NCBI GenBank assembly: GCA_964477265.1
Contig: CAYZDJ010000002.1
Coordinates: 62,001 to 126,000, forward strand
DNA from: CAIVPM01 sp964477265
Lineage (GTDB): Bacteria; Bacteroidota; Bacteroidia; Chitinophagales; Chitinophagaceae
Length of the DNA stretch: 64,000 nucleotides
Direction of reading: 5' to 3'
The notes beneath the pieces are model-generated. The model was not told the DNA's origin, searched no databases, and saw only the letters and a program-made list of their open reading frames with translations. This document shows, in pieces, positions 16,971-24,098 of the stretch; within the stretch, counting starts at the first letter, position 1; every line of letters starts with the position of its first letter. Position numbers and translations under genes: made by a program.

Positions 16971-19385
16971 TTACGTTTTTAAATTATATTTTGTTGCCAT
17001 TATTCTGGTTAAAGTATATGTTAAAAAAATAATTGTTATAGAACTTAAAGGCATTAGAATAGCTGCAATAACAGGAGATAAGATGCCTTGCACAGCAAAC
17101 CACAACCCAATAACATTGTATATTGCAGATATGCAAAACGTAGAAAAAATTATTGAGGAATTGGTTTTGACAAGTTTTAAAAAGGATGGTAATGATGTAA
17201 TATTTTTTGCATCTAAAACAGCATCGCAGGCTGGGGTAAAATTGTTTGTGCCTTCAGTTATTGCAATACCTACATTGCTTATTTTTAAAGCACCAGCATC
17301 ATTTAATCCATCGCCAATCATGGCAACTTTTGCAGTGTTGTTTTGCTGCAAGTTTTGTATATATTCTAATTTGTTTATTGGGCTTTGATTGAATTTTAAG
17401 CTTGCTTTATCATTAATTATTTTGCTTAACACCATTGCTTCAGAAGCATTGTCGCCAGATAGAATTGATAGCGTAAAGGATTTTTTTAAATTATGCAGCA
17501 GGCCAAAAATGTTTTTACGATACACATTTTTAATTTCAAACTTTCCTACAACTTCATCATCAACTTTTATAAAAACCTCTGTTTGTAAATTGTTGCTTTC
17601 TGCTTTATTAATAAAAGCTGATGAGCCAATTTTAATGTGCTGGTCATTTACCCATGCTTCAATGCCTGCACCTGCATACTCTTTAAAATGCTCTATTGAA
17701 ATTGTTTCATCAATATCAAAATACTTAACCAGTGTTTTACTTAATGGATGATTAGAATTGCTTAATACTGAAACCAATTCTATTTGTAACTGGTGTGATA
17801 TTTTTTTTCCTGTATAAACAATATTGTTTTCCTGGTTGTGTGTAAGTGTGCCAGTTTTATCAAACACAATATGCGTAAGGCTTTTAAGCTGTTGCAACAC
17901 ACTTGCATCTCTTAAATAAAAACTGTTTTTGCCAAAAATTTTTAGCACATTTCCATTGGCATAATTGCTTGCAAGTAATAAGGCACATGGACAAGCCACT
18001 ATTAAAACTGTTGTTAGGGCGTTCCACATTTTTGAAGTATTGCCTTTTTGCAACCAATACATAGCAGCAGCAGTGCCAATTGCAAGCACAGCATAAGTAA
18101 AATATTTACCTACAGTATCTATTGAAGTTGGCTGTGGTTTTGATTTTCTTTTAAATGCATCATTGTTCCAAAGTGTGGTTAAATAGCTTTGAGAAACTGG
18201 TTTTACAACTAGTAATTCTACTCTGCCATTTAATTGCTTACCTCCAGCATATACTATATCTCCAACTTGTTTTTGAACAGGCATTTGTTCGCCTGTAACA
18301 AAGCTGTAATCTATAAGGCAATTGCCTTTGCTAACAATTGCATCAACTGGTATTACTTCGTTGTGATGAATTATAACAACATCATTTACTTTAATATCAT
18401 TAATTAATGTTGTTACTGGCGAACTGTCTTTTAGTACCTGCAATGCAATTGGAAAAAACGATTTATAATCTCTGTCGAACGAAATGGATTGATATGTTTT
18501 TTCTTGCAGCCATCTGCCAACAAGCATAAAGAAAACAATGCCACTCATACTATCTAAATAGCCATTGCCCTGATGTGTTGCAATTTCATAAATGCTTCTG
18601 CAAAAGGTAATGGCAATTGCCAATGCAACAGGGGCGTCAATGTTCAGGTATTTATTTTTTAAACCTATATATGCCGATGCAAAAAACTCTTGTGCAGCAT
18701 ATAACAAAACAGGCAAAGATAGACCGATTGAAATTGCTTGCAAACCTTTATGAATAATAGGTTCTATCAAATGATTGCCTGCTAAATAATCAGGAAAACT
18801 TAGCATCATTATATTGCTAAAGCAAAAGCCAGCCACACCAATTTTTAATAATCTTTTTTTATTAGAGACCGTAATCTTTTTGCCATTAATATCTTGTAGA
18901 TTAATGTGTGGCTCGTAGCCAATTGATGCAAGTGTTTCAACAACTTTTCTTAAAGTAGTTTTAGTATTATTGTAAATAATAAATACTTCTTTATTTGTAA
19001 AATTTGCAGTACAACTTTCAATACCATTGTTTATTTTTTCTAATTGCTCAAGTAGCCAAACACAGCTACTGCAATGCATTTGAGGTAAATAAAGTTGAAT
19101 GTGTGTTTTATTGCCAGACAAAAATTGAATGAGTTTTGCCACTACATCTTCACTGTCTAAATATTCAAATTTGCTTTTATGTGCAACAACTTTTTGGCTT
19201 AAACCTGGTTGATTATTTAAGCTGTAATAATTGCATAAATTATTGCCTTGCAAAATTTCGTACACCATTTTACAACCTTCGCAACAAAAGGCTTCATTAT
19301 GTGCTTTAATAATGTGTTTACCACAATTATCGCCACAGTGAAAACAAGTAGTAGTTTTAGATAGTATGTTGTTTTGCTGCAACAT
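16971..19385 (-). CDS. ccoI: copper-translocating P-type ATPase CcoI/FixI
   Basis: 804 residues. The N-terminus has a Cys-rich metal-binding zone (CFHCGDNCGKH and FCCEGCKMVYE), then an HMA domain with MHCSSCVWLLEQLE. The P1B ATPase core shows the CPC ion motif in membrane helix six (ACPCALLLASNYANG), the phosphorylation site FDKTGTLTHN, and the hinge MIGDGLNDAGAL. The FCCxGC extension is characteristic of FixI/CcoI rather than CopA, so it probably exports copper for cbb3 oxidase assembly. It lies between the His-tailed protein (2 bases upstream) and ccoS. Confidence 0.94.
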   Translation of the reverse strand: MLQQNNILSKTTTCFHCGDNCGKHIIKAHNEAFCCEGCKMVYEILQGNNLCNYYSLNNQPGLSQKVVAHKSKFEYLDSEDVVAKLIQFLSGNKTHIQLYLPQMHCSSCVWLLEQLEKINNGIESCTANFTNKEVFIIYNNTKTTLRKVVETLASIGYEPHINLQDINGKKITVSNKKRLLKIGVAGFCFSNIMMLSFPDYLAGNHLIEPIIHKGLQAISIGLSLPVLLYAAQEFFASAYIGLKNKYLNIDAPVALAIAITFCRSIYEIATHQGNGYLDSMSGIVFFMLVGRWLQEKTYQSISFDRDYKSFFPIALQVLKDSSPVTTLINDIKVNDVVIIHHNEVIPVDAIVSKGNCLIDYSFVTGEQMPVQKQVGDIVYAGGKQLNGRVELLVVKPVSQSYLTTLWNNDAFKRKSKPQPTSIDTVGKYFTYAVLAIGTAAAMYWLQKGNTSKMWNALTTVLIVACPCALLLASNYANGNVLKIFGKNSFYLRDASVLQQLKSLTHIVFDKTGTLTHNQENNIVYTGKKISHQLQIELVSVLSNSNHPLSKTLVKYFDIDETISIEHFKEYAGAGIEAWVNDQHIKIGSSAFINKAESNNLQTEVFIKVDDEVVGKFEIKNVYRKNIFGLLHNLKKSFTLSILSGDNASEAMVLSKIINDKASLKFNQSPINKLEYIQNLQQNNTAKVAMIGDGLNDAGALKISNVGIAITEGTNNFTPACDAVLDAKNITSLPSFLKLVKTNSSIIFSTFCISAIYNVIGLWFAVQGILSPVIAAILMPLSSITIIFLTYTLTRIMATKYNLKT

Positions 19386-19387
19386 TA

Positions 19388-19936
19388 TTAATGGTGATGG
19401 TGGTTTTCAGTATTGTGATGATGCTCTTCTTTATCGCCACATTTGCAATTGCCATTATCTCTGTTTACACAGTTTACACTTTCGGGTGTAAGCATTTGCA
19501 ACAAGGATGTCCATTTTATTTTTGAAGGAAAATATGCATCGTTAAAAAGATGCAAAAGGCAAACTATAGCTTTTTCAAAATCGTTGTTGTAATGATTTTT
19601 ATCAACTGCAACAACCTCTTTAATTGAGGCTAAAAATTTTTTAATTTTAGTTTCCTTACTGGCTGTAAGTTGCACTATTTCTGCAATGTTGGGAAAATGA
19701 CTATTACTTTCTTTAGTATTAAAAACAGCAACAATAGCAGGGAAAATTAGTTTTTCTTCAAGAGAGGTTAATGAATTAAATTCATTAGTAAGTAGCGTGA
19801 TATTCTCTTCTAAAGTATCATAATCAAATAAGTTCCTGTAGCAACTTATTTCCTCCAGCAATGCTGAAATCTGAGGATAAACGATCTTTTGAAGTTTATC
19901 AATTTTACGTTCGTACTTGTTTACAGTGGCACACAT
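19388..19936 (-). CDS. helical protein with His-rich metal-binding tail, hemerythrin-like
   Basis: 182 residues, no signal peptide. The body is strongly helical; LTSLEEKLIFPAI around residue 57 resembles the HHE motif of hemerythrin-type proteins, but most of the His ligands are replaced. The C-terminus is a likely metal-binding tail: CVNRDNGNCKCGDKEEHHH then a final run of four His. It begins the cco transcription unit, 2 bases before ccoI, and a TAGTTTTG box with an Fnr-like palindrome lies upstream. I infer a metal sensor, chaperone or store for copper delivery to CcoI. I do not recognise a named family. Confidence 0.7.
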   Translation of the reverse strand: MCATVNKYERKIDKLQKIVYPQISALLEEISCYRNLFDYDTLEENITLLTNEFNSLTSLEEKLIFPAIVAVFNTKESNSHFPNIAEIVQLTASKETKIKKFLASIKEVVAVDKNHYNNDFEKAIVCLLHLFNDAYFPSKIKWTSLLQMLTPESVNCVNRDNGNCKCGDKEEHHHNTENHHHH

Positions 19937-19958
19937 TGTAGCTTGTATTTTTATAATA

Positions 19959-19966
19959 CAAAACTA
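19959..19966 (-). promoter_or_regulatory. promoter -7 box of the cco operon
   Basis: On the minus strand this reads TAGTTTTG, an exact match to the Bacteroidota TAnnTTTG box, 23 bases before the start of the His-tailed gene. The Fnr-like palindrome lies about 50 bases upstream. Confidence 0.5.
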
Positions 19967-20007
19967 CTTTTGGCCTTACTTTTTAAATATGAGGAGTGAT
20001 GTGTAGG

Positions 20008-20027
20008 AATATGATATTCATCATATT
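20008..20027. promoter_or_regulatory. Fnr/Crp-type operator candidate
   Basis: A perfect palindrome AATATGAT-attc-ATCATATT. The inner ATGAT-N4-ATCAT resembles the FNR box TTGAT-N4-ATCAA. Its centre lies near -64 of the cco promoter, between the cco genes and an Fnr-family regulator gene just upstream, where oxygen-responsive control would be expected. Confidence 0.5.
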
Positions 20028-20738
20028 TTAGTGGAGCAGGTTAGCTGTCTTTAATAATTTAGGCAGGTTTACAATAGCAATTTTTTTGCCTTGCAATTCA
20101 ATAATACCATCGCTGCTGAATTCTGATAATAATCTTATTGCAGATTCTGTAGAAGTGCCAACAAAATCGGCAATTTCTTCTCTGCTAAAACTAATATTTA
20201 ATACTTTGGTTGCTTCATTTATGCCATAGGTAGCCTTGAAAAACAATAAAGCTTCAGCCATTCTTTCCCTCACATTTTTTTGAGCCATTGAAATAATTTG
20301 TTCTTCGGCTTGGCGTAAATTGTTTGATAAAAGCTTCAGCATTTCAAAGCTTATTTTAGAATTTTCTTTAAGCATTGAAAACAAAATATCTTTTGGCACA
20401 AAGCATATAGAGCAATCTTCTAATGCAATAGCACTGCAATGGTATTTTTCATTTGATAATAAAGAGCGATAGCCAACAACATCACCATCTTTTAGTAAGC
20501 GAAGTATTTGTTCCTTGCCAGTATTGCCTTGTGTGGTAAGCTTTACCTTGCCATGGTTAATGCAATACAATCCTAATGGATAACCATTTTCAGTAAAAAT
20601 GTATTGACCCTTTTTATACTTGCTGCAAGATTTAACATTACTAAGCTCGTTTGTTTCTTCAATATTCAATCCTTTAAAAATTGAATGTACACGAGCATTG
20701 CAGCTTGCACAGGAAATATCGTGAATAGGATTTTGCAT
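20028..20738 (-). CDS. Crp/Fnr family transcriptional regulator
   Basis: 236 residues: an N-terminal Cys region (Cys10, Cys13 and Cys38), a cyclic-nucleotide-binding-fold domain (~25-145), a dimerisation helix, then a winged helix-turn-helix (ISFSREEIADFVGTSTESAIRLLSEF). The HTH ESAIR core resembles the FNR recognition helix E-SxxR, which reads TTGAT half-sites. The first two Cys and the place next to cco genes suggest an oxygen or redox sensor. The Cys spacing differs from E. coli FNR, so an iron-sulfur cluster is unproven. It probably controls the operon downstream on the same strand. Confidence 0.88.
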   Translation of the reverse strand: MQNPIHDISCASCNARVHSIFKGLNIEETNELSNVKSCSKYKKGQYIFTENGYPLGLYCINHGKVKLTTQGNTGKEQILRLLKDGDVVGYRSLLSNEKYHCSAIALEDCSICFVPKDILFSMLKENSKISFEMLKLLSNNLRQAEEQIISMAQKNVRERMAEALLFFKATYGINEATKVLNISFSREEIADFVGTSTESAIRLLSEFSSDGIIELQGKKIAIVNLPKLLKTANLLH

Positions 20739-20752
20739 AACAATTAGTTTAA

Positions 20753-23374
20753 TTAACTTACTCCACTTCCTTCATCAATTTTATTATCAGGGTTTACAAA
20801 ATGAAGTTTACCAGTTTTATCTTCTGCCATTAAAATCATTCCATTGCTTTCTATACCTCTCATTTTTCTTGGTGCAAGGTTACAAACAACTGTTACTTGT
20901 TTGCCTACAATTTCTTCTGGTGCAAAATGCAAAGCAATACCACTTACAATAGTTCTTTTCTCAAAGCCTAAGTCAACTTCTAATTTCAATAGCTTATCTG
21001 CTTTCTCAACTTTTTCTGCACTTAAAATTGTTCCAACTTTTAAATCAATTTTTGCAAAATCAGAGAACTCAATAGCCCCCTTGTCCCCCAAAGGGGGATT
21101 CTGAGAAACTGGTTTGCTATCAATAGAATTATTCACTTTCGAGGATGTTTTAATCCCTCCTTCGGGGGGTGGGGGGGCTTTTTTATTTTTTAATTTTTCT
21201 ATCTGAAATTCTATCTCACTATCCTCAATTTTTCTAAATAAAATTTCTGGTGCGTTGAGGCTATAACCTACTTTCAGTAAATCTATCTTTCCTGCATTTT
21301 CCCAATCCAACATTCTGTCAACAACCTTCATCATCTTCAACATTTTTTTAGAAGTATATGGTAAAAATGGATGAACCAAAATTGAAAGGTTAGCACAAAG
21401 CTGTAAACACAAATGCAGACAATTGTCAATCTGGTGTTGTGCTTCAGGATTTTCAGACAATTGTTTTGCTACAATCCAAGGTTGTTTTTTTTGCAAGTAT
21501 TGATTGCCTTTTCTTGCTAAATCTATCACCTCAAATTGTGCATCTCTAAACTTATACTCTTCGAGATTATTTTGAATTTTGAATTTTGAATTTTGAATTT
21601 CTTGAACAAGTTGTTTATCGTCTTCGTCAATAATTTCATTATGAAACTTAGGAACTTTACCACCACATAATTTGTGCATCAACACAAAACTCCTGTTCAC
21701 AAAATTTCCTAAAATATCACTCAACTCGCTTTTATACGATTGGGCAAAACCTTTCCACGTAAACTCACTGTCCTTTGTTTCTGGTGCAATGGCAGTTAAG
21801 TAATAACGCAAGGCATCAGCCATTTGTCCACCACCATTTTCAGGTTTTATCCAATCGTTTATATAATCATCCATTTCAATGCTCCACCCACGACTCGTAC
21901 TCATTTTATCGCCTTCCAAATTCATAAACTCATTACTTGGAACATTGGCTGGTAAAATATTTCCATTTAACTTTAACATTACTGGAAAAATAATGGCGTG
22001 AAAAACAATATTATCTTTTCCAATAAAATGAACAAGTTTCGTGTCATCATTATACCAATAAGGCTTCCAATCTTTGCCATTATTTAAAGCCCACTGTTTT
22101 GTTGCAGAAATATAGCCAATAGGTGCATCAAACCAAACATAGAGAACTTTGCCAGCCCCCCCACCCCCCAAAGGGGGGATTTGTGAAGCAGGTTTAATGT
22201 TTGCTAACTCGCTTAACTTTTTAGCAATAGAACTTAAAACTTTTTCATTTTCAAATAAGACATCATTATTAGTAAAACGAATTACCTCAAAGCCAAGTTT
22301 GTTTAATTCATTTGTTCTTTCTTCATCACTTATTTTATTTTCTGGTAATTGGTGAATTGAACCATCAACCTCTATAATTAGCTTTTCCTTCAGGCAAACA
22401 AAATCAGCAATGTATTTATCAATAATATGTTGTCTTCTAAACTTGTACCCTTCTAACTTTTTTCCTCTTAGCATTTCCCATAAAACAATTTCAGCTTGTG
22501 TTGGATTGCTTCTATGTTCTTTTACAAATTCAGTTAACAGCTTATACAACATTGGGTCTGCTGTTTCATAACCAAAATTTTCAACTTCAGTAGGGTGTTT
22601 CAAAATCCCCCCTTTGGGGGGTGGGGGGGCTGTTGGGACTTTCACTCCCCAATCCAAATCTCTTGTAACTGCACGTGGCTGCAAACCACCATCAATCCAG
22701 CTTTTCACTTGCCCAACAACATTTGCACGCCAATCATTTTTATGTTCTTCCAAAACCCATTCACGCAAAAAATCTTCGTGTTTATTTAAAGGTAAATACC
22801 AATGTTTTGTTGCTTTTTTTATGGGTGCATTGCCACTTAAAGTTGATACAGGATTTATCAATTCCTCAGGACTTAAACTCTTGCCACATTTTTCGCATTG
22901 GTCGCCAAAAGCATTGTCATAGCCACAGTTTGGGCAAGTGCCTTTTATAAATCTATCAGCCAAAAAAGTATTGGTGGCTTCATCATAATACTGTTCGCTT
23001 TCCTTTATTTCCAAATCACCTTTATCATTCAAATTAGTAAAAAACTCTTGTGCAGTTTCGTGATGCAATGGCGAAGAAGTTCTGTGATAAATGTCAAAAT
23101 CAATCCCCAAATCTTTAAAGTTTTGTTCAATGATTGGGTGATATTTATCTATGATTGCCTGTGCTGTTGTGCCTTCTTTCATTGCCTGAATGGGAATAGC
23201 TGTGCCGTGTTCATCACTTCCACACACAAAAACAACATCGCGTTTTTGCTGGCGTAAATATTTTACATAAATATCTGCAGGAATATATGCACCTGCCAAA
23301 TGACCAATATGCTTTAAGCCATTGGCATAGGGCAATGCTGAAGTAATTAAATATCTGTTGTATTGTTTGCTCAT
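20753..23374 (-). CDS. metG: methionyl-tRNA synthetase with in-frame DUF559 nuclease insertion
   Basis: 873 residues, about 195 more than usual. The core is intact: HIGH site (LKHIGH, residues 21-25), zinc knuckle CPNCGYDNAFGDQCEKCG (~148-165), VKVP and GKVLYVWFDAPIGY, KMSKS as DKMSTSRGW (~490), anticodon-binding helices, and a C-terminal tRNA-binding (EMAP-type) domain (~770-873). Three insertions keep the frame. Residues ~248-408 are a 480-bp element encoding a DUF559 endonuclease domain; ~592-602 come from a 7-bp tandem repeat; ~732-767 come from a 106-bp mini-element. Without the two elements the protein is ~678 residues, the normal size. Enzyme activity must survive the insertions unless another MetRS exists elsewhere. 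Confidence 0.93.
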   Translation of the reverse strand: MSKQYNRYLITSALPYANGLKHIGHLAGAYIPADIYVKYLRQQKRDVVFVCGSDEHGTAIPIQAMKEGTTAQAIIDKYHPIIEQNFKDLGIDFDIYHRTSSPLHHETAQEFFTNLNDKGDLEIKESEQYYDEATNTFLADRFIKGTCPNCGYDNAFGDQCEKCGKSLSPEELINPVSTLSGNAPIKKATKHWYLPLNKHEDFLREWVLEEHKNDWRANVVGQVKSWIDGGLQPRAVTRDLDWGVKVPTAPPPPKGGILKHPTEVENFGYETADPMLYKLLTEFVKEHRSNPTQAEIVLWEMLRGKKLEGYKFRRQHIIDKYIADFVCLKEKLIIEVDGSIHQLPENKISDEERTNELNKLGFEVIRFTNNDVLFENEKVLSSIAKKLSELANIKPASQIPPLGGGGAGKVLYVWFDAPIGYISATKQWALNNGKDWKPYWYNDDTKLVHFIGKDNIVFHAIIFPVMLKLNGNILPANVPSNEFMNLEGDKMSTSRGWSIEMDDYINDWIKPENGGGQMADALRYYLTAIAPETKDSEFTWKGFAQSYKSELSDILGNFVNRSFVLMHKLCGGKVPKFHNEIIDEDDKQLVQEIQNSKFKIQNNLEEYKFRDAQFEVIDLARKGNQYLQKKQPWIVAKQLSENPEAQHQIDNCLHLCLQLCANLSILVHPFLPYTSKKMLKMMKVVDRMLDWENAGKIDLLKVGYSLNAPEILFRKIEDSEIEFQIEKLKNKKAPPPPEGGIKTSSKVNNSIDSKPVSQNPPLGDKGAIEFSDFAKIDLKVGTILSAEKVEKADKLLKLEVDLGFEKRTIVSGIALHFAPEEIVGKQVTVVCNLAPRKMRGIESNGMILMAEDKTGKLHFVNPDNKIDEGSGVS
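21074..21179 (-). mobile_element. mini-element in metG, relative of the DUF559 element
   Basis: 106 bp between imperfect inverted ends, each a run of C, a short A-rich or mixed centre and a run of G. One end shares the following TGAGAAACTGGTTT-like sequence with the matching end of the 22153-22632 element (TGTGAAGCAGGTTT). It encodes an in-frame linker in MetRS (KAPPPPEGGIK to SQNPPLGDKGA). It has no nuclease, so it looks like a non-autonomous derivative. Confidence 0.65.
21569..21600 (-). repeat. 7-bp tandem repeat inside metG
   Basis: ATTTTGA repeated about 4.6 times, without error, encoding IQNSKFKIQNN in MetRS. Because the unit is not a multiple of three, gain or loss of one copy would shift the frame of an essential gene. 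Confidence 0.85.
22153..22182. repeat. inverted terminal repeat of metG element (left)
   Basis: Identical in all 30 bases to the reverse complement of 22603-22632. It contains its own C6-AAA-G6 hairpin. Confidence 0.9.
22603..22632. repeat. inverted terminal repeat of metG element (right)
   Basis: Perfect partner of 22153-22182. In the metG frame it encodes the APPPPKGGI end of the insert. Confidence 0.9.
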
Positions 23375-23387
23375 TATTTGTAAAATT

Positions 23388-23421
23388 AACTTCCCGAAAG
23401 TTTTAAAACTTTCGGGAAGTT
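23388..23421. repeat. 34-base perfect palindrome before metG
   Basis: The arms at 23388-23404 and 23405-23421 are exact reverse complements with no spacer (core AAAGTTTTAAAACTTT). It lies between DUF420 and metG, either as a terminator for the first or within the metG leader. The core is shared with the 29687-29756 palindrome. Confidence 0.8.
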
Positions 23422-23427
23422 GTGGTG

Positions 23428-23435
23428 CAAAAGTA
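23428..23435 (-). promoter_or_regulatory. possible metG promoter -7 box
   Basis: On the minus strand this reads TACTTTTG, an exact TAnnTTTG match 54 bases before the metG start. Transcription would begin at about 23421, so the palindrome would form the first 34 bases of the mRNA. No clear -33 box is visible. Confidence 0.4.
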
Positions 23436-23445
23436 AGTGTATATT

Positions 23446-23988
23446 TTAACGATAATAAGGACTAATCATTAAATAAACTATAGGTCCAGTAATAGCTACA
23501 TATAGCCAAATAGGAAATGTAATTTTTGCAATTTTTTTATGCTTGTCAAACTCGCCAGTTAGTGCTCTATATGTTGTAAATAGTATAAAAGGTAGGATAA
23601 TTGCAGCCAATAATATATGTGTTATCAATAAAATAAAATATAATGTTCTTATTGTTCCTTCTCCTCCAAATTTTGTTTCTCCACCCAATAGATGATGTGC
23701 AATATAACTTACCAAAAACAGCACAGAAAGTATCAATGTTGCAAACATCATTTTTTTGTGTAGCAAATATTTTTTTTGTTTAACAGCAACTAAAGCTCCT
23801 ATTAAAAACATGGCAACCATTGTGTTTAACACAGCGTTTATAGCAGCAAAAATGTGTACATCAAAACTTAAATTCATTTTAGGTTTTTCCTTGCCCAATA
23901 TTGCAACAACAGCAAATACAATTACTGAAACTGAGATAATTAATCCCCTTGCCTTTTTATCATTCTTTTTAATTACAGGTTCTAACAT
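23446..23988 (-). CDS. DUF420 family membrane protein
   Basis: 180 residues with five hydrophobic segments. Conserved His are visible in MNLSFDVHIFAAINAVLN (~45), KKYLLHKKMMFATL (~78), YIAHHLLGG (~98) and LITHILLAAIILP (~123). This pattern fits DUF420, a small membrane family that often lies with cytochrome c oxidase or SCO genes and may act in oxidase assembly. Here it lies alone upstream of metG, 3 kb from the cco block. Confidence 0.85.
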   Translation of the reverse strand: MLEPVIKKNDKKARGLIISVSVIVFAVVAILGKEKPKMNLSFDVHIFAAINAVLNTMVAMFLIGALVAVKQKKYLLHKKMMFATLILSVLFLVSYIAHHLLGGETKFGGEGTIRTLYFILLITHILLAAIILPFILFTTYRALTGEFDKHKKIAKITFPIWLYVAITGPIVYLMISPYYR

Positions 23989-24076
23989 ATTATCTTTTTA
24001 AGGCAGCGAAAGTAGATGAATTAAAAACATAGCATTGCCAAATCATAAAATCTTTCAAATCATTTTAATCAAACTA

Positions 24077-24084
24077 TATCTTCG
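24077..24084 (+). promoter_or_regulatory. putative promoter -7 box of the aminotransferase gene
   Basis: TATCTTCG is one base off TAnnTTTG and lies 14 bases before the ATG, giving a very short leader. A clear -33 TTTG is not visible. Confidence 0.35.
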
Positions 24085-24098
24085 CACAAACTAACTGT

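Larger units (their letters stand above)
22153..22632 (-). mobile_element. DUF559 nuclease element inserted in metG
   Basis: A 480-bp segment (exactly 160 codons) bounded by perfect 30-bp inverted repeats (22153-22182 and 22603-22632). Each repeat is C7-A-C6-AAA-G6 with short flanks. It is read in the metG frame without a stop, and its ends encode APPPPKGGI and IPPLGGGGA. The interior encodes a whole DUF559 domain: HRSNPTQAEIVLWEMLRGK, FRRQHIIDKYIADFVC, LIIEVDGSIH, and FEVIRFTNNDV. The Glu, Asp and Glu-x-Asp positions of the PD-(D/E)XK/Vsr-like fold are all present. It lies in a loop between VKVPT and GKVLYVW, where normal MetRS has only a few residues. Confidence 0.85.

Noticed and set aside
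20028..20738. Naming the regulator fnr
   Set aside because: Only two N-terminal Cys and one later Cys are placed, not the four-Cys pattern needed for a certain iron-sulfur FNR; left as Crp/Fnr family.
22153..22632. The metG insertion as an intein
   Set aside because: No N-terminal Cys/Ser splice residue, no block-B TxxH and no C-terminal His-Asn; the ends are inverted DNA repeats encoding Pro/Gly linkers, and the interior is a DUF559 fold.
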